This document shows, piece after piece, positions 34,433-46,100 of a stretch of 64,000 bases of DNA. Both the position numbers and the translations under genes were made by a program. This DNA is from Blasia pusilla (taxonomy: Eukaryota; Marchantiophyta; Marchantiopsida; Blasiales). Below the pieces are notes generated by a model, which was given only the letters and a program-made list of their open reading frames with translations, was not told the origin of the DNA and searched no databases. The stretch lies in NCBI GenBank assembly GCA_050084515.1, contig CM114274.1:25048001-25112000 (forward strand), written 5' to 3'. Every line of letters starts with the position of its first letter. The first letter of the stretch is position 1.

Positions 34433-36561
34433 ATGGCTGCGGAGCTGAGGAAAGATCTGATCGTGAACAGGTGGGTCATCATCTCTCCCCGTAGAGGCAA
34501 ACGGCCGCATGACTACCAGAGCAGCTCGTCCTTCAAGCCCAGCGAGAAGTCTGGCCCGTGCGCTTTCTGTTACCACCACGAGCATGAGACCGGCCAGGAG
34601 TTGCTGGCTTTCCCGGCAGGAAGCGATGGAGATGGCCCCTGTTGGCGCGTGCGAGTGGTGCAGAACAAGTACCCTGCCGTTACCACCGATGTGGAGCAGT
34701 CGGGAGCTTTGTGTCCTGCAGATGTCGGTGTCTTCGAAGGATGCTGCCTGCCGGCTTTTGGATCCCACGAGGTGGTTATCGAAACGCCGGATCACGATAC
34801 GAATTTTGCAGAGCTCCCTGTGTCACAAGTCCAAGAGATTCTGAGAGCTTACCAATGCCGCATCGAATCGCTTCGGAGTGACGCGCGCTTCAAATTCTGC
34901 CAGGTCGAGGCATTTTCCAACGCCCGTTGTTCGATTTTGACTCGGCTGTAGTGCATGAGTTGTAGGTCATCTCCACGGTGTGATGAGATGTGGCAGTGGG
35001 GTTCCTGTCGTAAGCATGCTTGCTTTTCCGTGAGCAGGTGCTCAAGAACTTAAGTGCATCTCATCAGAATCTCTGCTACGGATTTCGTGACGGGATTTTA
35101 TCTGCGGCAGTGTCATTCTTGTCGTAAGAATCATCGCCTTTCCGTGAGCAGGTTTTGGAGAATTGAGGTTCATCTCCACAGAATATCTGCTACGGATTTC
35201 GTGATTGGATGATCTTTGGCAGTGTGATTCTTGTCGTAAGAATGTTAGCCTTTGCGTGAGCAGGTGTTCAAGAATAAAGGAAATGCAGCAGGCGCGTCGA
35301 TGTCCCATTCTCACAGCCAAATTATCGCGTTGCCCATCGTGACGCGAGCTGTAGAGGAGGAAATATCTGGATGCAAAGCGTACTATGAAGACCACGGGAG
35401 CTGCGTATTGTGCGATGGATTCCAACAGGACGTCACGTCGGGCCGGATTCGCTTGATTGACGAGACACCGTACGCCATCAGCATTTGCCCTTTCGCCCCT
35501 CGTTTTCCCTACGAAACGTGGATTCTCCCACGCGCGCACAACTCCAATTTTGGCGTCGTCTCCCCCGATGAGGTAATCGTCTTTTTCACCTCTCACTTCT
35601 ATTCTGGCCCGAACGCAAGATCAAACTTCTCTCTCCACCCTGAATTTTCCAACACCAGGCGTACTCTAGAGTCGCCGCACACGGCTAGCACATAGCGTCT
35701 TTTGGAGATCCCAATTAGATGATGCAGACTGACTTGTTTTCTTGTTGTGCCTGGAAGGTCTCCACCACACAATTAGGTGAGGGCAAATGTGCTGTTTTCT
35801 TGTTGAACCTCGAAGCTCTGCACTGAATAAGTAGCTCATTCAGGTAGATTGTGTTGTTCACTTGTTGTACCTCGAAGCTCCGGACGTTTGAAAGATATGT
35901 CCTCGCACCGGATAAGGCAATCTCTCTCATCGAGATCGTATGGAAATACCGTCAATTCCTCTCCTTGTCTCGTGCAACCATTCCCGTCCCGTCTCTAGCA
36001 CCTTCTTACTTCAGCTGCAGTCATCCAAGACCCTAGCGCACCGTCCGAACACCTCCGAGAACACCTCAAGGATTTGAAAAGCACTCCTTAATGCGTGCTC
36101 TCCTTTCGAGCATCCTCCATTCACCGCGCAAGATCCATTGTTGAAGGCATCAAAAGTGTACTAAGTGGCACACTTTCTCTCTCTGATGAAGATTGATGGA
36201 TCCTCGGTTCCGCAAATCGCTGTGCGCTGAGAGTCCTCTGGCTTTCTTCGAGTCCTTGCGGATGGAATAATCGTATTAATGATCGTATGTACGGCTGGTC
36301 GGACAGATCAAAGGAGTGGCGGAAATTTTACAGAGGACGCTGAGAAAGATCGACAAGTTATTCGACCATCCGCCGTACAATTTCATGCTGCACACCGCCC
36401 CTCTCCAGGATGTTGACGCGCCGTACTACCACTGGCACATCCGTATCGTTCCCCATCTCGTCACGTTGGCTGGCTTCGAGCTCGGTTCTGGCTGCTACAT
36501 CAACCCCGTCTCTCCAGAATCGTCCGCAGAGTTTCTGCGAAATGTTCAGCTTCTCGACTGA
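34433..36561 (+). CDS. ADP-glucose phosphorylase (GalT/HIT superfamily), 3 exons
   Basis: Catalyses phosphorolysis of ADP-glucose to ADP and glucose 1-phosphate through a nucleotidyl-histidine intermediate. Exons 34,433-34,903, 35,264-35,572 and 36,307-36,561 give a 344-residue frame with all junctions in phase. Evidence: KDLIVNRWVIISP at the N-terminus, zinc ligands Cys43 and Cys46 (CAFC), His112 in FGSHEVVIE, the active-site loop GASMSHSHSQ with the nucleophile likely His174, a second zinc pair Cys204 and Cys207, and a C-terminal PYYHWHIRIVPHL. The HSHSQ loop is that of the plant protein At5g18200 and differs from the HPHGQ of true galactose-1-phosphate uridylyltransferases, so ADP-glucose phosphorylase is the better name. 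Length is close to that family. The third exon lies 734 bases away and the gene looks intact. Confidence 0.92.
34950..35263 (+). repeat. Tandem triplication across the 3' splice site of phosphorylase intron 1
   Basis: The word TTCCGTGAGCAGGT or TTGCGTGAGCAGGT occurs at about 35,025, 35,139 and 35,251, with GTGAGCAG at 35,030-35,037, 35,144-35,151 and 35,256-35,263 (spacing 114 and 112). Each repeat also has CTTGTCGTAAG or CCTGTCGTAAG upstream. After the first and second acceptors come decayed versions of the exon 2 start (GTGCTCAAGAAC, GTTTTGGAGAAT). Only the third keeps the open frame GTGTTCAAGAATAAAGG. Confidence 0.85.
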
Positions 36562-36669
36562 GTCCCTGTGCTCTCTCTTCTCCTCCGCTCGTACAAGAAA
36601 CAAACTACTCCCTCCATTCCTCGCTGCTGGATCGTCGCGAGTGCGTGCTTCTCACAGATGACAACGCCG

Positions 36670-36912
36670 GAAAACAATGAAAAGCAGAGGCCGAACAGGA
36701 ATCGAAAGCCGAGAGAGGGATCATATATATGGAAAACGATGAAAGCAGCGGCTGAGCAGAAATCGAAAGCCGAGAAGGAGCAGATGGAAAACGATGAAAC
36801 CAGCGGTTGAACAGGAATCGAAAGCCGAGAAGGAGCAGATGGAAAACAATGAATCCAGCGGTTGAACAGGAATCGAAAGCCGAGAAGAGAGAGAGCAGAT
36901 GGTAAACAATGT
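36670..36912 (+). repeat. Minisatellite of about 55 bp, four imperfect copies
   Basis: A unit containing GGAATCGAAAGCCGAGA and GGAAAACGATGAAA recurs about four times with small indels, immediately downstream of the phosphorylase gene. Frames through it are not maintained, so it is not a coding repeat. Confidence 0.8.
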
Positions 36913-38004
36913 CTGAACAGGCCAAAGGCGAGAGAGGGACCAGAGTGCCAATTGCCCAGAACTGTTTCAAAAGTTGGAATCTTTTCTCGCAAAGAAAGTT
37001 CAGCTTAGAGCTGCTAGACCCAAGAACCTGTATTTGTATTTTACTGACCCTAAACACCCATTAGCAACGAAGCACGCCTTACTGCGATTTTTATCACAAG
37101 GAAAATCGGAGGAGACGAATATGTGTATTCGATTTCATTATCTTTTGTCAACACATTTCAAAATCTGAAGTTTTAGGGCAGAAAAGTAGGAGGAAATCTC
37201 CTATGAGACGGCTGCAAAAATCTACACTATTATTGGAGATTTGGGGGTCAATCTTGTGTCGTCCACTTTTGCCATGTTTCCACCACTCCAAATCTGAAAT
37301 TTCTCTTCTTTCGAACGCAAATATGTGTTTTATTTGAGGATACTAGTTGTGCCGGATTTCAATTACCTCTCATATTGGTTTAAAAAAGTGCGAGTGAGGT
37401 GTTTGCAACATGAAAGGGCACTATGCGACAAAACTGATTGTAAGATCTACAATCAGTTTTGTAGCTGGTTAAGGGAATAGTAGGTTTTAGGGTATTCTCA
37501 TGGAAACTCGAATAGTAGAGTTCAAACATTTTTCGTACTTTTTTCAGTTGTAGAGTGGAGTGAGTAGTGTAACACTTGATCAAAATATCATAGTAAGTTT
37601 TTCAATTGTTTCCATTCAACTACAAGTCATTTGAATTGACAAGGAGGCTATTGTTTTCAAACGGTTTGTTTCATTTAGAATGCATTTTGATGGAGAGGTT
37701 GTTGCTTTAAATTTTTTCCTTTCATTCCCAAGGCATTCTCACACACAAGTCGTTACTTTCAAATGTTTAAAATGTTTGCAAGATCATACTACAAGTTTTC
37801 TAGAGCTAATGGGGAGTTGTTTTCATAGCTTTTAAGTAGAGTTGTGTATGGCTTTGTTCTATTCTCTAATTTTTTTTCTACTTTCTAAAATTTTTGACTA
37901 TTTCTCCTAATGCAAGGGGCTGGCTAAACACGGTCTATAGCATGGAACAGTCCCACCACCCCCTTCTCAACTCGCAAAAAACCAGGTCTTGGACTTGCTA
38001 TTTT
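36913..38004. other. AT-rich intergenic DNA, nothing recognised
   Basis: No frame with a known domain and no RNA gene. The sequence looks like ordinary AT-rich plant intergenic DNA. Confidence 0.4.
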
Positions 38005-38640
38005 TTTAACCATATTTTGCATGATTTGCAAATCAATTTTTTGCGACTATGTATACTTGCAAGCACTTGCAAATAACTCAAAAATTTGCAAGTCAAATGC
38101 AAGTGTTTTGCAAGTGTTTTGCAACTTGAAAACGTAAGAAAACATAAGTTTTGGATTGTGGTAGTCCCAATAGACTCGCAAAGTGCTCGTCAATTGCGAC
38201 TATGGGACTTGCAAGTTTGGGAGTGAAATGAGATATTTTGTGACTTTACAATGGCTCCCTTGTAGCTCTCGAGCAAACTTGCTCTAAATGTAGTGGTGGT
38301 TTGTACACTATTAGGTTCATGTGTACACTTTTGTGTCTTTTTGTGAGTCACTTGCGAGTTCTAACTCTTGCAACCAATATTTGCAAAAAAAATGTGAATT
38401 ACTCAAAATTTGTCCATTTTTTTGTAGGTTCTTTATGGCTCCCAGTACATAAACTTCATAGTTGCAAAATACTCAAAAAGAACTTGCAAAATAAAATTAG
38501 TCCTAAATTCTATATCACTTGCAATATACTCAAAATAGACTCAGAAAATACTTGCATAATTATGACTCATAAAAAAAAGTATTGGTAGTATACTCGCAAA
38601 GTAGTCAGCCATGTTAAAGTAGAACTCGCAAGACTACGTA
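38005..38640. repeat. TTGCAA-rich degenerate repeat tract
   Basis: Words such as ACTTGCAA, TTTGCAAGT, ACTCGCAA and ATACTCAAAA recur roughly twenty times in 600 bp, often alternating (TGCAAAATACTCAAAA appears more than once in similar form). No fixed period is visible by eye. It may be a badly decayed tandem array. Confidence 0.5.
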
Positions 38641-38820
38641 CTTTGGAAAACCCCAAATCCCTAGTAGTGTAACACAAGCTTGGTGGTACTATGATGGATC
38701 AAAAAACCTATCGTCATATGGTTATGATGTGAGAGGATTAAATCAGATCTACTTGATTAATGAGGGAAATTTTCCATTTATCTGATCACACCAAACCTTC
38801 AAACATTGACTATTAGTGAG

Positions 38821-38832
38821 CCCCCCCCCCCC
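38821..38832 (+). repeat. Run of 12 C
   Basis: A 12-base C homopolymer in otherwise AT-rich DNA. It may be prone to assembly or sequencing error. Confidence 0.9.
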
Positions 38833-39988
38833 TAAACTTGGAAACAATCTATACCTCGGCCAAAATCTGATATACTTGACACTGTCATTCAAGTCTATCT
38901 ACTCTGATATCGATCTAATATAGCTTTCCATGCAAGGTACAGTAGATGCACACCATTGGCATGGGTAGGATTAGCAACACTAGTGTTGATGGCATCGCAC
39001 TATGGTTCTTGTTCAAATTTTGACTTATATATATAAAATCTCCTTATTTCTTGCACCCTTAAGCTCCTTTGATTGAAATGGTGCATGAATTGAATGAAAT
39101 ATTTTACACATGTCAATTTAATTGCAATCTTTGGAAATTGGAAATTTTGTGAGTGTCGTGCGTAAGGTTGTATATGGATAAAGTCCATATCCACGAACAT
39201 GTTTGTGTTATGGAAGGACTTGTCCATATGGGCCCCATCTCCTATCATGAGCAATAAGTATGGGTTCCACTTCTTGCAATTCATGTCCAGACTTGTCCAT
39301 CCATGTTCGTTTTAGGGACAAACTTGTCCGTTTTTGGGAAATAATGTTCCAATCAGTCACATTCGTAATTTCCATGAAGCGAAGATGCAAAGTTGCAAAA
39401 TATTTTTCCCTTCAACTACTTATTCTTTGTGAGTACAATACAAGCTAACTCTGACTCAGCTATGAGTGTAAGGTGTAGAAAATACAACATCTAACTAAGT
39501 CATTAGACTATATTACAAATCTTGAAGATACAAAGTGACCTAGTCTATTCATGCAATCATAGTAGAGTTGCGATGGATCCTGAACATAGAGATAACTCTA
39601 TATAGGTGAATGATCTACCTTTACGGCTCCCTGACTATTTGACTACTAAAAAAACTAGTGTTTTTAAACCTATTTTCTTTATTTATATTAATAAATTTTT
39701 TTGATTAGGGTGTCCTTCACCTTGATGCAATATAGGGTTTGATCATCCTAACAACGTTACTCCCTAAACCACCTACGTCATATTACTATGACTGCTCATA
39801 AACTCATACATGTCATAGACTCTAACTTCACTATGACTAACAACGGATGGTTACAATCCTCCCCCCATTTAAGACACAATATCTCATTATAAGAAATTTC
39901 AAAGTATTGCACTATAGGATAGCACATACTAATTGTTATATGGCTGAAGTGAAGTAGCAGCAAGAATCAGGGAGTTGATTTAATTCTA
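38833..39988. other. AT-rich intergenic DNA, nothing recognised
   Basis: About 1.1 kb with short frames only, ending at the LTR start. No domain or RNA gene seen. Confidence 0.4.
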
Positions 39989-40314
39989 TGATATGTATCG
40001 CATAAGTAGGAAAGAACCAACCAAAATTTTTAAGAAAATAAACAACATGAGCTAAAGATGAAAGTGGGGCCAGAGGTTGGTAAAAACTAAGATAAAGATG
40101 AGATTGGGGATGGATGTGATAAGATCAAATAGGGACATTAGAGTTTTTCAATCCAAAGAAGATCCTCTTATGCCATGAGAAGAGGACATATGGTGTAAAG
40201 ATGGATTGAGCTAATTTATCTTCATTGCCTCTAAATATATAAACGAAGAGAGACTTCGAGGGGCATTCTACCTTTGAGCTACTCTAGGGTGGTCTTAGAA
40301 GCTTGAGAGTGAGA
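39989..40314 (+). repeat. 5' LTR of the chromovirus
   Basis: About 326 bp starting TGATATG, with a TATA box (ATATATAAAC near 40,236), ending just before a canonical primer-binding site. It is homologous to 554-922. The matching 3' LTR was not found downstream of 46.8 kb, so the element is 3'-truncated. Confidence 0.7.
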
Positions 40315-40315
40315 A

Positions 40316-40333
40316 TGGTATCAGAGCCAGGTT
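40316..40333 (+). promoter_or_regulatory. tRNA primer-binding site (initiator Met)
   Basis: TGGTATCAGAGCCAGGTT is the standard plant Ty3/Ty1 primer-binding site complementary to the 3' end of initiator-Met tRNA. It starts one base after the LTR end and fixes the orientation of this element. Confidence 0.9.
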
Positions 40334-40875
40334 CCCCTCTTGGAAGAATAACCAAGTAATAATACATTGTTGAGAGTTAGATAGGCTTGTTAGAAGTTGG
40401 TAATGGCTATTAAGTTGCAAATAGAGTAAGCGGGAAGGATACTTTGCAAGTAATGGATATCATAATTTTCCATTTCTAAATCGTTCACCATCAAACTCCT
40501 ATATGTAGATAGATAGAAGTTCACGATGTACCTCGTATATGACTTTGGTGAAGTTCTCATGATACAAGTGATGGAATCTCACTTCCGCGGATCCACGCCA
40601 ATATTTTGAGTGTGGTTATATATCCATGAATTTTTGCTTTCGTAGACTCGGAAATAGGCTATATCGTGATCCTCTTAATCATCTTGAAGGGAGATACATG
40701 CAAGAATATGAAGAAGAAGGAGAACCTTAAAGAAACGCCAACCACCAATAATCTCACCTCGCAAATATATTGGTTCTACAAAAAGGAGAAAAGACGAGGG
40801 TTGACACAAACATTTGGAGGTAAATGGTTTGAAGAGAGGAGAAATCTCTCATTGTCATAGATGGGAAAGTAGAAG

Positions 40876-41230
40876 GATCCCAAGTTAGAGTGTTGATTGA
40901 TTCTAATGCAACAGAAAACTTCCTTTCAAAAGTCTAAGCTATGAAGTAGGGCTTAAGTTTAGAGAGGGATCAAAATAAAGAGGTCAAATTTCCAAACGGG
41001 AAAACACAAAGGATTGAGAAGCTTTATTGAAGTGTAGAGTGGAGGATAGGAAAATACCATTTAGAGTTGGAGTTTATGTCATTTGATTAGCACATTATGA
41101 TGTTATATTGAGGATGTCTTGGATATAACTTTACAATCCTGAGATAGATTGGAGGAAAAATATTGTGAAAACTTAAGAGTGAAAGCTTTATAGGGATAGA
41201 TTTAGATCATGTCCTAGAACCATAATCCTA
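40876..41230 (+). pseudogene. Protease remnant of the chromovirus
   Basis: The frame reads VRVLIDSNATENFLSK. The catalytic Asp-Ser is kept and the triad Gly has become Asn. Stops follow within 20 codons. Confidence 0.6.
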
Positions 41231-41379
41231 TATGTAATAGGAAAAACTACCATTAAACATCAAGATGTATGTTTCATTGGTTCAATAAGAGATGTTGGTG
41301 GTTTGTAAAAATATTCAAAGGTACCAAACAAGTTGAGAGAAATTTTGGAGGAATATAAATATGTATTCTCACAAGACTT

Positions 41380-43046
41380 TGTCACATCTTATTTTGACGT
41401 GGATAGAGTTCTATCGTATCGATGACATAGAGAGTCAACGGGCTATTCGGGTGTAACTTTGTCCCGAGATGTCGGATGAGGTTGGCAAAATGTTTGTTAT
41501 GTCGGAAACATCATTTATGGCGATTTTCCTTTTTTGGTTTTACTCCTCCATGTGATCCATTGACTCAGTCAACGATCACACGGTAACTTGTGCATGGAGG
41601 TTACCGTTGGTAGGGATATTTTTGGGAGAAGAGCCTTTTGGCTCTTCCCAAGGGTATAAGAGTGAGAGAGATGGCTTTCTCAAACCATCTTTCTCATGTT
41701 GAGCCTTAGGACCACCTCTCTTACATAGATGTGTGTGAATGTAGAGGAGTTAGGGTGCTAGCGTTTGGATTCCCTCATAGTAGAGGGTGGATGTGGTTCG
41801 ATATGCCGATGTAGATTCACGAATGAAATTTAGGCCGAGTGAGCCATTTTTACTTCTCAAATTTCATATGAGAAATATGCGAGGGGGCAAGGAGAATTCG
41901 TTTTTTGCACGAAGGAGCCGCAGGCCCGATAGCAACCGCGAGTTGGGTGGAAGCGGGGCATAAGGAGGGCCATTAAGGCCATGTTATAAAGTTGGGGTAG
42001 GAGCCATTATGGCACCGACATAGGGGGATGGGGTTGGACAAGGGCAAGGTAGGGAGGCCCGCATAGGGCCGTCGGCCAAGGTCTCCCCGCACAGGTATTT
42101 AGAAGTGCACAGAGGATAAGGGGACATGAAGGAGTGAAGTAACAAGTCCAAGAGACTTGGGATCTCCTCAAGTACAAGGCCGGTAAGGGCTGCAAAGGGC
42201 CACGGGTGCATAGGGTGATGTGCGGCCTAAACACGGGAGCCAGAGGCTGCGTCGAACGGTTCTCGATAGACCAAGAATCGGAAATATTTATTGTTGTTTA
42301 GATGGTTACGTCCGTGGAGGGAATTGTTGAGAGAGCGGAATGCTTTTTGTTAAAAAGCTCATGAAATGCATTCTGAAGCTGGTGCCACGATCTCGGGGTT
42401 TGATCTAGCAACCCTGCGGATTCAGACATACTGACCTAACCAACTTTGCCTACTTTCCACCATGTCTAAATTGTAGTTTAGTTTTTATTTATAAATAAGT
42501 CTCTTATTTCAATCTCCACTCCAATTTCAAATCCCGACAGCCTTTATTGCGCAAGGCAATAAAGGGAGCAATAAGTACTCTGTATTCTCACACTATGGCG
42601 AGGGCGTTGAACGGAGAGCTGAAAGGCCGGGCATAGGGACTTATGCCTTCAACATGCGAAGGTGGGGCTGCGCCGGATAAGGAGTGGCGCGGACGGTGTA
42701 AAGAACGGAATGAGATAGAGAGGACGTAGTAGGAGTTGGGACGCCAGACATAGTAGGCGGCCTACCTAGTTGAGTAACGGATGTGGTTAGGGCTCGTACA
42801 TGGCGGAGATTGCCATATCACATGGTGGAGTGAGTGTTGACGGTGCAGTAGGTTGGAGGGCGTGATCAGATTATCCATTCGATTCCCTTTTCCTGCACTT
42901 ATCTTGTGTCATTGAAGATGTTGGGTTGTGGGATCTTAGTGTATATGCGTGAGTATATTTCGTTTATATATGGATCTACCCGTATGTTGGGGAAGATCGA
43001 TGTTCTGTGGTGTGTAGATGTGACCAAAATATGTATGCGCACGAGA
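41380..43046 (+). repeat. Terminal unit with leader (A-leader-B) of the Ty3-DNMT family
   Basis: A 1,667-bp unit inserted in the chromovirus, with 4-bp target duplications ACTT at 41,376-41,379 and 43,047-43,050. It starts TGTCACATCT and ends GCGCACGAGA, one base off the usual GCGCACGACA. The first about 490 bp match segment A, including the hairpin-TATA-hairpin block (TATAAG at 41,655). The last about 115 bp match B. Between them lies leader-like DNA that matches copy 1 near 13,200 and 13,725-13,815, but no gag or pol. It is either an internally deleted element or a solo repeat of a longer form. Confidence 0.8.
42380..42460 (-). repeat. Possible tRNA-derived SINE head
   Basis: On the minus strand an A-box-like AGGCAAAGTTGG (42,451-42,440) is followed about 46 bases later by a B-box-like GATCAAACC (42,405-42,397), as in RNA polymerase III promoters. 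The cloverleaf stems do not pair, so it is not a working tRNA. It lies in an AT-richer insert within the leader-like DNA of the unit at 41,380. Confidence 0.35.
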
Positions 43047-43239
43047 ACTTACCCTTAGGGCTACCACCAAAATGGAGGATAGGCCACAAGATTGATGTTC
43101 TTCCAAGAAGCACACCACCATGTAAGGCCTTTACTACTTGGCTTCAAGGGAATTAGAAGAATGTAAAATCCAAGGAGAAGATGTTGTAGAAATACTTCAT
43201 TTAACCAAGCATTTCGCCATATGGAGCATGTATTCTTTT

Positions 43240-43730
43240 TGTAAAAAATAAGGATGGAAGCATGCGATTGTATATCGATTATCGAGAAGTTGATCAACAA
43301 ATAGTAAAGAACAAATATCCATTACCAAGAATGGATGACTTCTTCGACCTGTTACAAGGAGAAAAATACTTCACTAAACTCTACCTAAGTAGCGACTACA
43401 ACCAAACTTGAATTGTGGATAAAAATCTGGCCAAGATTGGTTTTCCTACTAGGTATGAATACTTTGAATACTTTATCACGCCATTTGCTATAACTTATGC
43501 ATTTGCAACCTTTATGGCCATAGTGAATGATATCTTTTATCCATATTTAGATAATTTTGTCATTGTATTCTTAGATGATATCTTGGTCCATAGTAAAATC
43601 ATAGATGAGCATATAAATCATCTATGAGAAGTCCTTCAAATCGTACAAGATAACAAGTTATATGCTAAACCTTCAAAATTTGAGTTCAACAAGACAGAAG
43701 TTGATTATCTAAGGCATTAAGTAAGTGCAG
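43240..43730 (+). pseudogene. Reverse transcriptase of the chromovirus
   Basis: The frame gives FVKNKDGSMRLYIDYRE, KNKYPLPRMDD, FTKLYL and, after a stop, FITPFAITYAFATF and VIVFLDDILVHSK. The catalytic LDD box is present. The usual Asn-Ala-Pro after the FGL-type motif is altered. Confidence 0.85.
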
Positions 43731-44519
43731 AGGGCATTCAAATGATGAGTGATAACGTAAAAAGGATCCAAAAATAGAGTGCATGTGAGGATCAAACCCA
43801 ATTGAAGATTTTCTACGATTAACAAGATTCTATCAAAGATTTGTTAAAGGTTTTGCTCGAATCGCATAAACCTTGACAACTTTATTAGGGAAAAGGAAAA
43901 TTAAAATTGGGGTACATCATAAAGATTGCTTTTAATCATTAGAGGATGTCTCAATCAAAGCCCTTGTTTTGAAGTGGTATGATCTTAATCGACCTAGCAA
44001 ATTAGTCACAAATTCATCAAGTACTATTATTAGAGGAGTATTACAACAATAATGGGAGGATGGATGGCATCCAATATACTGTCTTCTTTTCTCAAAAGTT
44101 GTTGCTATTAGAGCAAAACTAACATACAACAGAACGAGAAGAACTTGCTATTATATTGGCATCCAAACATTGGAAAAACTACTTGGGAGATAAAGAGTTT
44201 GTGGTGGAGATTGATCACAAGCTCTTGATCTACTTAGCATCCTAAAAGGAGCTCTCCAAATGCCAAATTCCATGGGCACAATGGCAATAACAATTCACTA
44301 TGAAAATTTTCTAAGTCGAAGGAAAGAAGCAATTAGCACACGTCGTGATTCGTATGCCACAGATAAATAATATGTCTGAAGTGCATATTCATTACGGTTG
44401 GTGGAAAATATTGACCAAATCAACAAAGGAGGATGAAGAAATTGTGGTTGCAATTTATGCCAGCAAAGCACACAAGGCTCAAGGATTGGTTTTCCATAAA
44501 TGTAAAGTATTGATCCCAC

Positions 44520-46100
44520 AAGATCGACACTTATGCACTCAAGTATTCTCCGAGGCTCACGACATTTTCATTATAGATCATATGGGAGGTGAAAATATCT
44601 TAGAGGGATCATAATGGGCATACTATCGGCCCACAATGAGATAAGGTGTTGCACATATGTAAGGAGTTGTATGATTTGTCAAAAAATCAAGGCTAGTAAC
44701 AAAAAACCAATAGGATTGTTATAGCCCATCCAAACACCTCAAAAACGTTAGGAATAAATCATTATGTATCTTTTTTTTGAGCTACCATGTATGATCACGG
44801 GATATGAATCTATTGTAGTCTTTATGGATAGACTAAGAAAATGATAAACCTTCTATCGCAACCCACATAACCAAACATGCATCGATGCGAAATATCAAGA
44901 CTCTAGTAGGCTCACACTATAATGGATGCGCGTCGGAGAAGTCTCTTGAAGGAGATATGAGATATGAGACTCGAGCAAGATTGGGTGTCTGATGTCTTAA
45001 TGGTTATGAATCGGGCAACCTTGGACCAAGATTTGAAAGACTCGAGTCTAGAAGAATGGGTTGCTAAAGAGGATGAGAACCCGAATGGAAACTTGATTAG
45101 TGTTTGGTGTTTCATTATGTTTTAGGTTTCAACAGAAAAAACTGAGATGCCTTTGGGATAATTAAGATGGAATTGGAGAGCTTATGCAAATCCAATTCCA
45201 ACGCATCAAAGATCTTGACAAACGCATAAGTAGAGACCAAGAAATTGCCTGAAAATTGTCGGAAGAATAGTTTGGTTGAGGGCCAAAAAGAGTGGCACGA
45301 GAGTACTTTCCCAAAGGTAGAGGGAGATGGGAGAACTCTAGAAGTATATATAAGGGGGAGGGTCTCCAAGGGTGCTTCGCACTTGAACTTCACTTTGGGA
45401 AGCCACGGGGCAAACCAAGGGCATGGAATGGATCGGAAGGTTGGCATTGGGCTATGAACACCAAGCCAAGTCCGAGGGAGTGAACTTCAGAGGTCACCCT
45501 TTGATTCCAATCTAAGACTCCATTCTTGGGTCTTGATTAGGGACTCATGCGAGGTTCATTGGACATTTGTGATCATTAGGTGTGCGAATATCAATTTAAA
45601 TTCTTAGACTATCCAAAAATATTATCTCAAGTCTTGGGAGTTTAGGGCGACCATGTTGGGAAGTGGGAGTTGGAAGTTGTTGAGCTTGATGAATGGTTCG
45701 AGTTGAGGACTCGCGGAGTTTGAATGCTGATTGACTCAAACCAAGACTAAAGAGATGTGTTTTGGTGCAGATCAGCAGAGTAAGTGTGACCTACTAAACA
45801 TACACTTCCACAATATTTAAGATTGAGGTTCAAGAGGAGTAGACGCACAGCTCCTTCATCCGACCAAGAAAACCATCATTATGCCAGAGTTGGCTAAGAT
45901 CTATATCAAGATGGTCTTTTTCATTCATGGTCTTCCAAGTGTGCTTATCACTTATAGAGGAACCCATTTTGGGAGTCTAATTTAGACGGTTTTATTTGGA
46001 TTGCTCCAAACTAAACTAGCAATATCTATAATTATCATCCTCTAACTGATGGCCAGACTAAAAAAACCAACCGTACCATTGAAAACATATCAATTATTGA
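44520..46100 (+). pseudogene. Integrase of the chromovirus, split by an insertion
   Basis: The left part reads CMICQKIKASNKKPIGLL, from the zinc-binding domain, and VVFMDRLRK from the core. The right part resumes at about 45,849 with TKKTIIMPEL, HGLPSVLITYRGTHFG (the usual second Asp is Tyr) and TDGQTKKTNRTIENI (the usual Glu is Lys). Joining left and right gives a continuous integrase core, so the roughly 1 kb between them is a later insertion. Confidence 0.75.
44846..45848 (+). repeat. Insertion of about 1 kb in the integrase, probable solo LTR
   Basis: It interrupts the integrase frame exactly between DRLRK and the HPTKKTI block. The insert has a strong TATA motif (GTATATATAAGG at about 45,345) about two-fifths from its right end and no coding sequence. 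That composition fits a solo LTR. I could not find the target duplication, so the ends are approximate. Confidence 0.5.

Noticed and set aside
33960-34795. Long frames overlapping the phosphorylase start on both strands
   Set aside because: They are shadows of GC-rich DNA. The phosphorylase frame has clear family motifs and in-phase splices.
42370-42460. A tRNA gene on the minus strand
   Set aside because: A-box and B-box-like words exist, but the acceptor and D stems do not pair, so it is at most a tRNA-derived repeat.
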